Origin: CAVZZV01 sp963779845
GTDB taxonomy: Bacteria > Bacteroidota > Bacteroidia > Bacteroidales > GCA-2748055
Reading direction: 5' to 3'
Assembly (NCBI GenBank): GCA_963779845.1
Contig: CAVZZV010000005.1
Span: forward strand, 1,364,001 to 1,428,000
Length of the DNA: 64,000 nucleotides
Shown: in pieces, positions 24,808 through 34,117 of the stretch
Layout of the letters: each line of letters opens with the position of its first letter
How positions within the stretch are numbered: position 1 is the first letter of the stretch
The notes under the pieces: generated by a model
Told to the model about the DNA's origin: nothing
The model's database searches: none
Seen by the model: only the letters and a program-made list of their open reading frames with translations
Position numbers and translations under genes: made by a program

Positions 24808-27045
24808 ATGAAAAAGCTATTTACAATTTTAGTCCCGTTAGCTATCGGGATATTATTCACAGCAACATTATGGGCACAATCACCGGAACAAATAAGCTAT
24901 CAGGCTGTAATCAGAAACAGTAATGGGGACTTAGTTACCGAGGAATCCGTGGGTGTGCGTATCAGTATTTTACGATATTCCGAACTGGGACGCCCGGAAT
25001 ATATTGAAACACATGAAGGGTTTACCAATAAAAATGGATTACTTAGCTTACGTATAGGAAATGGGACGGTAATATCCGGAAGTATGAATACCATTAACTG
25101 GGGTGATGGGCCTTATTTTTTGCAAATGGAAATAGACCCTGCAGGAGGCACAAGTTATAGCATTGCCAATACCAGTCAAATACTAAGTGTACCCTATGCC
25201 CTCTATGCGAAAACAGCGGGAAATGATGGTTCAAAGTGGAGCCTGAATGGTAATACCGTTGCTGCAAGTGATTTTGTAGGAACCATCAATGCACAGCCCT
25301 TACAATTTAAAGTAAATGGCCTCAGCAGCGGATATTTGGACGTCCAGGGAAATGTTTTTTGGGGTAAGCAATCCGGTAACAGCAAAACCACCGGCTATTC
25401 CAATGTGGGAATTGGTGCAGGTGCTCTGTATAACAATACAGATAGGAGTAATGTGGTAGCCATAGGCGACAGTGCTTTATATCATAATGGATTTGGAGCA
25501 AGTAATTCCATTGAAGGCTCAAAAAATACTGCCATCGGAAGTAAAGCCCTTTGGTCAAACACCACCGGATTTTGGAATGTAGCCAATGGATATCAATCTC
25601 TTTATTCAACCACTACCGGAAGTGCGAATGTAGCCAATGGATTACAATCTCTTCGATCAAACACAACGGGAAGTTACAATGTAGCCAATGGTGCCTATTC
25701 TCTTAATTCAAACACAACCGGTGATGACAATGTAGCCAATGGTTATCAATCTCTTTATTCAAACACAGAAGGAAAAGGGAATGTAGCCAATGGATTTCAA
25801 TCTCTTTATGCAAATACTACCGGAAATTCAAATGTGGCCAATGGTGCCTATTCTCTTAATTCAAACACAACCGGATTTAAAAATACGGCCAATGGTTTTA
25901 ATTCTCTTCATACAAACACCGAAGGAAAAGAGAATGTAGCCAATGGTTTTCAATCACTTAATTCTAATACTATCGGAAATTCCAATGTGGCAAATGGTGC
26001 TTATTCTCTTAATTCAAACATTACCGGAAATTACAATGTAGCAAATGGTGCTTATTCTCTCTATTCAAACACTGCCGGAAGTGACAATACAGCCAATGGT
26101 TTTAATTCTCTTTATTTAAATACTACCGGAGTTGACAATGTTGCTATTGGCTATTCTTCTCTTTTTTCAAACACCACAGGATCTAAAAATACAGCCAATG
26201 GTTTTAATTCTCTTTATTCAAACACAGAAGGTAAAGAGAATGTAGCTAATGGTTACCAATCACTTTATTCAAATACATTCGGAAATTCTAATATGGGCAA
26301 TGGTTATCAATCTCTTTCTTCAAACACCACCGGAAATGGGAATTCAGCCAATGGTTATCAATCTCTTTCTTCAAACACCACCGGAACCAACAATACAGCC
26401 AATGGATATAATTCTCTTTCTTCAAACACCACAGGAAATGGGAATACTGCAATAGGCTCTAATGCTGATGTTACTTCTGGGGATTTTATCAACGCAACAG
26501 CGATAGGTTACAATGCCCATGTAAATCGCGGTAATAAAGTACGCATAGGAAATACTGATGTTACCGCGATTGAAGGGCAAGTGGCTTACTCATTCCCTTC
26601 TGATGCCCGTTTTAAATACGATATCAAACACAATGTGCCCGGCCTGGATTTTATAAAAAAATTAGAACCGGTAACTTATTATTTGAATGAAAATAAATTA
26701 GAGCAATTTACGAAAACAGGAGTAATCGATAACAATGCCATTTACCCCGTCTCTTATAAAGGAGAAAAAGAATTACATACAGGTTTTTTGGCCCAGGATG
26801 TAGAAAAAATTGCTGAACAATTGGGTTATCATTTTGATGGGGTAAGGGTTCCTGCAAATGATAAAGAATATTATAGCCTGGCCTATTCTCAATTTATAAT
26901 GCCCCTGGTAAAAGGAATGCAGGAACAACAAGAGATGATAGAACAACAAACTAAAGTATTAGTCACTCAGCAAACAACCATAGAACAACTTCAGGAAGCT
27001 ATTGAAAAATTAAAGCAGAAAATAGAAAAGTTGTCCGGTAAGTAA
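24808..27045 (+). CDS. Fibre-like surface protein with 17-residue repeats and S74 intramolecular chaperone
   Basis: A 745-residue protein. It has a signal peptide (LFTILVPLAIGILFTATLWAQ), an N-terminal beta region (about 25-135), a head-like stretch, and 18 tandem copies of a 17-residue unit (residues 240-545; NVANGYQSLYSNTTG type) resembling trimeric YadA-like heads and phage tail fibres. The C-terminal S74 endosialidase-type chaperone domain has the Ser598/Lys603 pair in SDARFK and EYYSLAYSQFIMPLVKGMQE, then a coiled coil to the end. S74 domains fold trimeric fibres and cut themselves off at the Ser. No phage structural genes are nearby, so this looks like a cell-surface fibre. How it leaves the cell is not evident, since it lacks a sorting domain of its own. 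Confidence 0.85.
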   Translation: MKKLFTILVPLAIGILFTATLWAQSPEQISYQAVIRNSNGDLVTEESVGVRISILRYSELGRPEYIETHEGFTNKNGLLSLRIGNGTVISGSMNTINWGDGPYFLQMEIDPAGGTSYSIANTSQILSVPYALYAKTAGNDGSKWSLNGNTVAASDFVGTINAQPLQFKVNGLSSGYLDVQGNVFWGKQSGNSKTTGYSNVGIGAGALYNNTDRSNVVAIGDSALYHNGFGASNSIEGSKNTAIGSKALWSNTTGFWNVANGYQSLYSTTTGSANVANGLQSLRSNTTGSYNVANGAYSLNSNTTGDDNVANGYQSLYSNTEGKGNVANGFQSLYANTTGNSNVANGAYSLNSNTTGFKNTANGFNSLHTNTEGKENVANGFQSLNSNTIGNSNVANGAYSLNSNITGNYNVANGAYSLYSNTAGSDNTANGFNSLYLNTTGVDNVAIGYSSLFSNTTGSKNTANGFNSLYSNTEGKENVANGYQSLYSNTFGNSNMGNGYQSLSSNTTGNGNSANGYQSLSSNTTGTNNTANGYNSLSSNTTGNGNTAIGSNADVTSGDFINATAIGYNAHVNRGNKVRIGNTDVTAIEGQVAYSFPSDARFKYDIKHNVPGLDFIKKLEPVTYYLNENKLEQFTKTGVIDNNAIYPVSYKGEKELHTGFLAQDVEKIAEQLGYHFDGVRVPANDKEYYSLAYSQFIMPLVKGMQEQQEMIEQQTKVLVTQQTTIEQLQEAIEKLKQKIEKLSGK
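25525..26442 (+). repeat. 18 tandem 51-nt repeats inside the fibre gene
   Basis: Eighteen units of exactly 51 nt (918 nt) coding for 17-residue repeats; boundaries follow the AAT codon that starts each N-x-A-x-G motif. Neighbouring units share long identical nucleotide tracts, for example around TCTCTTTATTCAAACAC, implying recent duplication or exchange between units. Variation falls into about three types (YQSL, AYSL, FNSL). Confidence 0.93.
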
Positions 27046-27241
27046 AATCATCATACACCCACTCAAAAAATTAAAAATCCAACCGGAATGGTAAAATTAT
27101 CTACATGATGTTCCAGGGGGTCTATTTTATATAACATTAAAGGGTGAGAATTTAAGGGTGATGAAAATTATATGCAGATAAACAATATGTCCATTTCGAC
27201 AACATCATAAATCCCAACAAGCCTACATAGGTTTAATCCTA

Positions 27242-28111
27242 ATGACCTCTATTGTAGGTTTTTCATTCATATTTTTAAAAATTGGCCTGAGGTATGCCGA
27301 TCCCCTGGACCTGATGGCTCATCGTTTCACGGCAGCAGCGATCTCCTTAGTATTGATGTGGATTGTGGGCATCATCAGAATACCTCGTTTTAGTTTGAAG
27401 AAAGCCAAATCCTTATTAATGCTTTCCCTATTTTATCCCCTGTTATTTTTTAGTCTCCAGACATTCGGAATGGAATACAGTACCGCATCCGAAGCGGGAA
27501 TTATTTTTGCTTCCGTACCTGTAATTACTTTACTTGCTGCCAGAATTGTCCTCAAAGAAAAAACTACCCTCCTGCAAAAAACCGGAATTGCATTGTCCAT
27601 TGCAGGAATTCTCTACATCATTTATCATACGGGGAGCCTTCCCGGCAGCACTTCGCTAAAGGGCGTTTTGTTATTATTGTTGTCCATATTTTCAGTAGTC
27701 ACTTATTACGTGTTGGGAAAGATCATCAGTATTAATTTTTCGGCCATGGAAATTACGGGCTGGATGACAATCCTCGCATTCCTTGTATTTAACCTCTGGA
27801 GCATTGCAAATCACATACATTACCATACGTTGGACCAGTTCTTTCGTCCTTTGGTTCATCATGAATTTCTTTGGGCTATATTGTACCTGGGGATATTATC
27901 CTCCATGCTGACGGCGTTCCTTACTAATTTCGCGCTGAGACAAATTCCGGCTTCCCAAATCGCTGTTTTTAACAATCTCAGTCCGGTGATTGCCATTGCA
28001 GGGGGTGTTATGATTCTCGGTGAAACCCTTTTTGCATATCATCTAATCGGAGGGTTATTGGTATTGGCAGGTGTGGCCATGACTGTGATTTTTAGATACA
28101 ATGATAAATAA
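27242..28111 (+). CDS. EamA/DMT family transporter, N-terminus possibly shortened
   Basis: A 289-residue inner-membrane protein with ten predicted helices in two EamA halves (first: FSFIFLKIGLRYADPL; second: MEITGWMTIL to AVFNNLSPVIAIAGGV). It exports or imports a small metabolite; the substrate cannot be read from sequence. The ATG at 27242 falls inside the expected first helix, which in frame continues upstream as YIGLIL with no start codon. An ATG at 27187 lies one frame away, so a one-base frameshift near 27200 or a non-standard start is possible. Confidence 0.82.
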   Translation: MTSIVGFSFIFLKIGLRYADPLDLMAHRFTAAAISLVLMWIVGIIRIPRFSLKKAKSLLMLSLFYPLLFFSLQTFGMEYSTASEAGIIFASVPVITLLAARIVLKEKTTLLQKTGIALSIAGILYIIYHTGSLPGSTSLKGVLLLLLSIFSVVTYYVLGKIISINFSAMEITGWMTILAFLVFNLWSIANHIHYHTLDQFFRPLVHHEFLWAILYLGILSSMLTAFLTNFALRQIPASQIAVFNNLSPVIAIAGGVMILGETLFAYHLIGGLLVLAGVAMTVIFRYNDK

Positions 28112-28172
28112 TTTCTGAACATAAGTGCCCATATTTTAAACATCTATGATAGGGGGTTACTCTTACTAAATT

Positions 28173-28180
28173 TATATTTG
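28173..28180 (+). promoter_or_regulatory. -7 element upstream of the EEP hydrolase
   Basis: TATATTTG matches TAnnTTTG and lies 40 nt before the ATG at 28221. No matching TTTG is visible upstream. Confidence 0.4.
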
Positions 28181-28220
28181 TAGTATTAATTGTTGTTTTT
28201 TGAATTCTAATACACAGAGT

Positions 28221-29360
28221 ATGAAAAAAATCACTTCAGTCATCGCTCTATTTTTTATTGTCTGGAATCTTTCAGGAGTTAGAGCAGCGACTTTGAATAC
28301 TGATACTCTGCGCTTCGCCACCTACAATGTCAGAGTAGATGTCGATGCTGGACACCGGGACTGGGCAAATCGTAAACAACATGTCGCTGATATCATCAAA
28401 AATTTATACGAATTTGATATTTTTGGTGTGCAGGAGTTAAAATCATCGGCGCAAGAGGATGGTCTGATGGAGTATTTGTCAGACACCTATACCTCATTTT
28501 CAAAGGGTATAGGCAACACCGCCGGAACTTCCGGCACCCGTAATGCAATTATTTTCAAAACAGCACGACTTGAAAAATTAAGATCAGGTTTCTTTTTCCT
28601 CTCTCCTACTCCTGATGTGGTAAGTATTGGTTGGGATGCCAAATTAAAACGTATCTGTCTCTGGGTAAAGATGAGAGATAAATTTACGTCAAAAGAATTT
28701 TATTTCTTTTGTGCACACTACGACCATGTTGGAGATGAAGCAAGGAGACAATCATCAAAATTAGTATTATCCAAAATCAAAGAAATCATGGGTAATGAAG
28801 AGTTACCTGTGTTATTTGTGGGGGATCTAAATCGTCAACCCGACACATACCCTATCAATATTCTTCTTAATGGAGGACTACTCGATAGTCGCTCACTGCC
28901 GGACAAAGCTAATATATTCGGACCGATAGGTACTACGAACGGTTGGGACAAAGATCCTTCGGTGCTGACTAACCGTATCGACTTTATACTTGTTAACAAT
29001 AAGGTGGAAATACATTCCTATTATACCATAGCAAAGATGTATTATTCAGATGCCTATCCTTCCGACCATTTCCCTGTCATGGTAAAAGCTATGCTAAATG
29101 ATCAGCCATCAGGGTTACAACCTATAATTGTTTCTTCCGGAGTAAAAGTAACTATGCCTGAAAATGATCAGCTGCTCTTAAAAAGTGATATCCCCTTCAC
29201 CTATGCAATTTATGACATCACAGGTAAATTGATTAACACACAACCCAAATGCCAGCATACTGATGTTTTAATTCCCCTCAAAGGTCGAGGCAAAGGAATC
29301 TGCCTTGTTAAAACCCATTCCGCCACCGGGAATTCCACCGCAAAGATTTACACTCACTGA
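28221..29360 (+). CDS. Secreted endonuclease/exonuclease/phosphatase family hydrolase
   Basis: A 379-residue protein with a signal peptide (ITSVIALFFIVWNLSGVRAA). Residues about 27-290 are an EEP (DNase I-like) domain: RFATYNVRVD, FGVQELK (metal-binding Glu), FCAHYDHVG, LFVGDLNRQPD and the terminal SDHFPVM with catalytic Asp-His. The last 75 residues (from about 305; AIYDITGKLINTQ) look like a weak type A sorting-domain relative, so T9SS export is plausible. The substrate may be DNA, a phosphodiester or a phospholipid. The frame extends to a TTG at 28200, but the ATG at 28221 gives the proper signal peptide. Confidence 0.85.
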   Translation: MKKITSVIALFFIVWNLSGVRAATLNTDTLRFATYNVRVDVDAGHRDWANRKQHVADIIKNLYEFDIFGVQELKSSAQEDGLMEYLSDTYTSFSKGIGNTAGTSGTRNAIIFKTARLEKLRSGFFFLSPTPDVVSIGWDAKLKRICLWVKMRDKFTSKEFYFFCAHYDHVGDEARRQSSKLVLSKIKEIMGNEELPVLFVGDLNRQPDTYPINILLNGGLLDSRSLPDKANIFGPIGTTNGWDKDPSVLTNRIDFILVNNKVEIHSYYTIAKMYYSDAYPSDHFPVMVKAMLNDQPSGLQPIIVSSGVKVTMPENDQLLLKSDIPFTYAIYDITGKLINTQPKCQHTDVLIPLKGRGKGICLVKTHSATGNSTAKIYTH

Positions 29361-29512
29361 CAGGTGTAAGGCCAATTATTACCAATTAATTTCGACTGGC
29401 GCCAGGCTTTTACCAGAAAATAAATGTTTTTGAAAACCATATTGGTCCTGGATTGTTGATATTCAAGTTCTGTCTGGGTGACAGATCCTCGCAATCAAAT
29501 TTAACGCACACT

Positions 29513-31981
29513 ATGATAAAGTATTTAATCTTTGTTGCACTTTTGTTGTTAACTTTTATAACCTATGCACAAGAGGGCAGTATAAATGGCCTGGTTAAAG
29601 ATGCCTCTACCAATGAGCCCCTTGAATACGCAAGTGTCGCCCTATATAAGGTAATCGATTCCAGTCTGGTGACAGGGGTCATCACTAATCAATCTGGTAA
29701 ATTTAAGCTCGAAAAGATCGATCCGGGATCCTATTTTATCCAAACCCAGTTCCTGGGGTATGAAATCGGGCAATCGGAAAAGTTTACACTGGAAGTAGGA
29801 CAGAATTACCAAATGCCATTGATTTCACTCGAACCGGGAAGTCAAATGATGAATGAGGTTAAGGTAACAGGTAGAAGGATTAACACTTTTAACAAATTAG
29901 ATAAGCAAAGTTACAACGCCGGTCAGTTTGAGTCCGCCAAAGGGGGTACTGCCATCGACGTATTAAAGAATATGCCCTCGGTTGCGGTAAACGGCCAGGG
30001 GGAAATATCCATTCGCGGTGCTACCGGATTTTTACTTATGATAAATGGGAAACCAGTGATCACAGATCCGCAGACTGCCCTTGGACAGTTACCGGCAAAT
30101 ATGATCAACAATATAGAACTCATCACTTCACCCTCGGCAAAATATGATCCTGATGGAAAAGCGGGAATAATAAATATTATTACTAAAAAAGGGGGCACTG
30201 ACGGAACCGGCTTATCGGTAAATACGCAATATGGCTTACCGAGTATTACAGATTTTAACAATGACCGGACAGCTCTAAGATATGGTGTGGATATTTTACT
30301 AAATTATTCAAAAAATAGATGGGATATAGCTGTGGGGGGTAATTATACCAGAAATGATCTGGCTGGTTTCAGGGAAGGAAACGTTTTTATTGAAAATGTG
30401 GGGGGAAATATTGTTACCCGATTTCCTTCGAGAGGTGAACGCAGCTTTAACCGCTTTAATTATGCTGCCATGACCTCCATCAGTTATAAGGCCAATTCCT
30501 CCAATATAATTACTTTTGGCTATTATAGTGGTAAACGTTACCAGGAGCGGGATGCTAACCTGTTTTATGGCAACTCGACCTGGACCCTTGACACAGGAGA
30601 GAAAATATCTGATAATCCCTATTTTAATGCCAACAAGCAAATTAAACAGGGGAAATTTACCATAGCAAACCTTGACTATACCCACATTTTTACCAATAAT
30701 TCATCTCTTAAGGGATCCATTTTGTATGAATATGATGATTTATATGGAACCACACACAACCGAAATCTCACAGAACCAGGAGGATCATTAATTCAATACG
30801 TTCAGAACCCTTATCAAAAGCCAATTGATGGCTTTCGCTTTAAAGTTGATCATTCCATTCCCTTAAAAAATGGAGGTCTCGAAAGCGGCTACCAATTCCG
30901 AAGTGATTCCCAGGATGGAAATTTCGACTATATCATTACTCCTGAAGATCCTAATCAACCAAATTTAGACCAATTCAGGGGAACAGCAATTTCCAGGAAT
31001 CAAATTCATTCACTCTATAGTCAGTATACAGGTACTTTTAAATCCCTTCAATATAATGCGGGATTACGTTATGAATTTTCAAGAAGGACCGTAAAATTAT
31101 CTTTTGACCCCGAAGAACATCTTCTGGAATTGTCCAATTTTTTTCCTTCGGCAAGTGCATTGTATTCATTCAATACCGGCCTCAAATTAAAAGCCGGATT
31201 TAGCCGCCGTATTCAACGCTCAACAAACAATCAGTTGAATCCAATTCCGGAAAGAGAACATTCGGAAACGCTCGAAATCGGAGACCCGGACCTATTGCCG
31301 GAATTTGTTAATCTTGCTGAAATTGGCATAATAAAAAGCCTGCAAAATGGCGGTTCCCTGTTTTTAACCAGCTATTATCAGGCGAGCAAAAATCCTGTTC
31401 AAAGAGTGAATAGTATATATGCCGATACTATTTTAAACAGGGTGTACACAAATGTGAAAAGGGGAGATGTATTTGGTTTTGAATCAGGTGCAGACCTTCG
31501 TTTTTTCAAGTGGTTTGACTTTTACATGGGGGTAAATATTTTTAATCAAAGATATCAAGGCAGTTTAAAAATACTGAATAGCCCCCCCATAGATATTAAT
31601 AATGCCGGATGGGCATATTCCATCAACGTAAACAGCTCTTTTCATATAAGCCCTTCCATAAACCTGCAGGCGAATATTAATTATTTATCAAAGAGGGTTA
31701 CAGCTCAGGGAGAAGATTCCAGATATCTTATCCCCAATCTTTCGCTGAAGAAAAGCTTTCTGAATAACCGACTGATCGCGAGTATTCAATGGCAGAATAT
31801 TGATCTTGGTATGAAAGAGACCAACCGGCAACGAATTACAACACAGGGAAAGAATTTTTACACCACCACGAACTATATCTATGAAACCGATTTTATACTA
31901 CTGAATTTAAGTTACAATTTAAATAAAAGAAATAGTAAATCTAAACTTCCTTCCAGCGAGTTCGGGGAAAAAGAGTTTTAA
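29513..31981 (+). CDS. Outer-membrane beta-barrel receptor-like protein (TonB-receptor relative)
   Basis: A 822-residue protein with a signal peptide (MIKYLIFVALLLLTFITYAQ, which fixes the start at 29513). Then follows a carboxypeptidase-regulatory-like beta-sandwich (about 22-105; GSINGLVKDASTNEPL), a plug-like region (LKNMPSVAVNGQGEISIRG and LITSPSAKYDPDGKAGIINI) and a long barrel of the OMP_b-brl_3 type. No clear TonB box is visible. It probably imports or displays a ligand at the outer membrane. No SusD partner gene or sigma/anti-sigma pair is adjacent, so the substrate is unknown. Confidence 0.88.
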   Translation: MIKYLIFVALLLLTFITYAQEGSINGLVKDASTNEPLEYASVALYKVIDSSLVTGVITNQSGKFKLEKIDPGSYFIQTQFLGYEIGQSEKFTLEVGQNYQMPLISLEPGSQMMNEVKVTGRRINTFNKLDKQSYNAGQFESAKGGTAIDVLKNMPSVAVNGQGEISIRGATGFLLMINGKPVITDPQTALGQLPANMINNIELITSPSAKYDPDGKAGIINIITKKGGTDGTGLSVNTQYGLPSITDFNNDRTALRYGVDILLNYSKNRWDIAVGGNYTRNDLAGFREGNVFIENVGGNIVTRFPSRGERSFNRFNYAAMTSISYKANSSNIITFGYYSGKRYQERDANLFYGNSTWTLDTGEKISDNPYFNANKQIKQGKFTIANLDYTHIFTNNSSLKGSILYEYDDLYGTTHNRNLTEPGGSLIQYVQNPYQKPIDGFRFKVDHSIPLKNGGLESGYQFRSDSQDGNFDYIITPEDPNQPNLDQFRGTAISRNQIHSLYSQYTGTFKSLQYNAGLRYEFSRRTVKLSFDPEEHLLELSNFFPSASALYSFNTGLKLKAGFSRRIQRSTNNQLNPIPEREHSETLEIGDPDLLPEFVNLAEIGIIKSLQNGGSLFLTSYYQASKNPVQRVNSIYADTILNRVYTNVKRGDVFGFESGADLRFFKWFDFYMGVNIFNQRYQGSLKILNSPPIDINNAGWAYSINVNSSFHISPSINLQANINYLSKRVTAQGEDSRYLIPNLSLKKSFLNNRLIASIQWQNIDLGMKETNRQRITTQGKNFYTTTNYIYETDFILLNLSYNLNKRNSKSKLPSSEFGEKEF

Positions 31982-32203
31982 CTCAAATTCAGCTACGAAG
32001 AAAATCCTTTTTAAATCCCATTTCAAAAGAATCATGTAGGAGGAATTTTTTCCCTTATTACCTTTTTTGCTAATTTGGTCGCATTAATTTCAATGAGAAA
32101 TGCGCCAGATCGGGATAAACCACAAAATAACTTCCCCTTTTAGCCGTTTTACCAGCGTTTGCCTTTTTAACCTATACCACAATATTCTTTCAAACTAAAC
32201 CGA

Positions 32204-34114
32204 ATGCACCGTTTTACTTTTATCATTATTGGATTAATAAGCATAAGTGGTATTTTTGCGCAATCCGAAGCAAATAATATTTCTAAAGAGGAACCCCCTG
32301 CTTCGGATTCCATCCACTTTTCAACGTTATCTGCTTCAGCATTTATTAAACGTATTTTAAAGCAGGACAATTTATGGAGGCCCGAAGGAGAAACCATGAA
32401 ATATTCCCTGGAAAGACTCCTGGACCATCTATCCGAACCCTTTGACAGTGTGGAAAGCAGGTTGAACAATTTCAAATACAACCCGGTACTTGACAGTCTG
32501 TATATTATACAAAATGATACCCTCCTATTAAGATGGCTTAACGATTCCACCTTTATTATCGATACGTTTGCTCTGGAGAAAGGCCTTTTTATTGTTGAAA
32601 AGCTCGTCAAAAAGCGGGTGATTGAAGAGCCAGCCCTACTGGCAAAAGACAGCCTGACGGAAGAAGAAGCCTTCATCGATTCACTGTTTAAAAAATATGA
32701 AACGATCACGGAAAATTATGATACCATTACAAAAATCATTATTGATACTGCTTATATTAAATCACAAAACATTGAATTATACAGTATTTTAGGAAATCAG
32801 GTCCTTCCCCCTCTTGGTTCTTCCGGCAGTCATAAATCCTTCAACTTTCTTCCCGATTCCGGAAAATTAATTTTTTCCGATACCATCAAGGCGATAATCG
32901 CCTCAGGGAAATCCCCCTTTTATATAGTTCCCAATGAACGTATGCCTGATTCACTTCGCCGGGCTGTAGAAACAATTTTATCCTACACGAATAACCGTGA
33001 TTCAAGCCTGATATATTTTAGAGATATTCTGGGGGAACGCACCCCTTTTTGGTTAACCAGGGGCAATGAAGAGCTTTACAGATACTGGGTCAGGAACTAT
33101 AAAAATGATTCCGTCACTGTCTGGATGGGCAATCCCTCTGAAAATGAAATCACCCTGATCCTTGAGGAGGATGTCGATCTTAACCGTCTCATGAGGGAAC
33201 CTGCCTTTAATATCCCTATTACCCTGGTAAAGCCTCAACTGTCGCTGGCGAAACTTGAACCCATAAAAGAGATCCCTATCTATTGGACATATGGCTTTTC
33301 AAGTTCATTTGCAATGAGCCAAACCTATCTTTCCTTCTGGTCGAAGGGCGGAGAAAGTTCGTTAATCAGCCTTCTTGATATCAAAGGCACAGCCAAATAC
33401 ACCGATTCAGAAAACAAGAAGCAGTGGACCAACAGCGGAAGATTGAATTATGGAAGTATTGTAACTGAGCAGAACGGCTGGAGGACCAATACAGATATTC
33501 TTGAATTCAATTCACAATATAATAAGGTTTTAAAGAAAAAGGTCGATTTAAGCGCCATCTTTTATATGAAAAATCAGATTGCCCGGGGATATAAATATCC
33601 CAATGATTCCGTTGTGGTTTCTAAGTTCCTGAATCCGGGGACATTTACGATAGGGATAGGTTTGGAATATAAAGGTCTTAAGAATACCTCATTCAACTTT
33701 TCAGCTTTATCTTACAAAAATACTTTCGTACTGGACACGGCTCATATTGATCAAACCATTCATGGAATAGCCGCTAACGAGCGTGCCAAACAAGAAATGG
33801 GGGGGCAGCTTCTGATAAAAAACAATTCAAAAATTCTGGACAACCTTAATATAGCCAATTCAGTAAGGCTTTTTTCCGGTTATCTTGATGAGCCCCAGAA
33901 TATTGATGTAGACTGGGAGGTAAATATGGATTGGCGTATTAACTGGTATTTCAGCATTGCTCTCAACCTCCACATGATTTATGATGATGATATCCGCTTC
34001 CCTGTGTTGGGTGAAGACGACCAACCGATTAAGTTGCCTGATGGAACTATTAAAAAATCTCCCAAAATGCAATTCAAAGAATTTCTGGGGTTAACTTTTG
34101 CTTTCAAATTTTAA
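32204..34114 (+). CDS. DUF3078 domain protein, probable outer-membrane
   Basis: A 636-residue protein with a signal peptide (FIIIGLISISGIFAQ). The N-terminal half (20-370) is acidic and unrecognised. From about 375 it matches DUF3078: SSFAMSQTYLSFWSKGGESS, then KWTNSGRLNYGS-like text and a C-terminal FLGLTFAFKF with a terminal Phe, typical of an outer-membrane strand. DUF3078 proteins are usually about half this size, so the long N-terminal part is an addition. It converges with the TPR gene 3 nt downstream. Confidence 0.78.
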   Translation: MHRFTFIIIGLISISGIFAQSEANNISKEEPPASDSIHFSTLSASAFIKRILKQDNLWRPEGETMKYSLERLLDHLSEPFDSVESRLNNFKYNPVLDSLYIIQNDTLLLRWLNDSTFIIDTFALEKGLFIVEKLVKKRVIEEPALLAKDSLTEEEAFIDSLFKKYETITENYDTITKIIIDTAYIKSQNIELYSILGNQVLPPLGSSGSHKSFNFLPDSGKLIFSDTIKAIIASGKSPFYIVPNERMPDSLRRAVETILSYTNNRDSSLIYFRDILGERTPFWLTRGNEELYRYWVRNYKNDSVTVWMGNPSENEITLILEEDVDLNRLMREPAFNIPITLVKPQLSLAKLEPIKEIPIYWTYGFSSSFAMSQTYLSFWSKGGESSLISLLDIKGTAKYTDSENKKQWTNSGRLNYGSIVTEQNGWRTNTDILEFNSQYNKVLKKKVDLSAIFYMKNQIARGYKYPNDSVVVSKFLNPGTFTIGIGLEYKGLKNTSFNFSALSYKNTFVLDTAHIDQTIHGIAANERAKQEMGGQLLIKNNSKILDNLNIANSVRLFSGYLDEPQNIDVDWEVNMDWRINWYFSIALNLHMIYDDDIRFPVLGEDDQPIKLPDGTIKKSPKMQFKEFLGLTFAFKF

Positions 34115-34117
34115 GGG

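Noticed and set aside
24808..27045. Prophage tail fibre
   Set aside because: No other phage structural, lysis or integrase genes flank it, and it has a secretion signal peptide.
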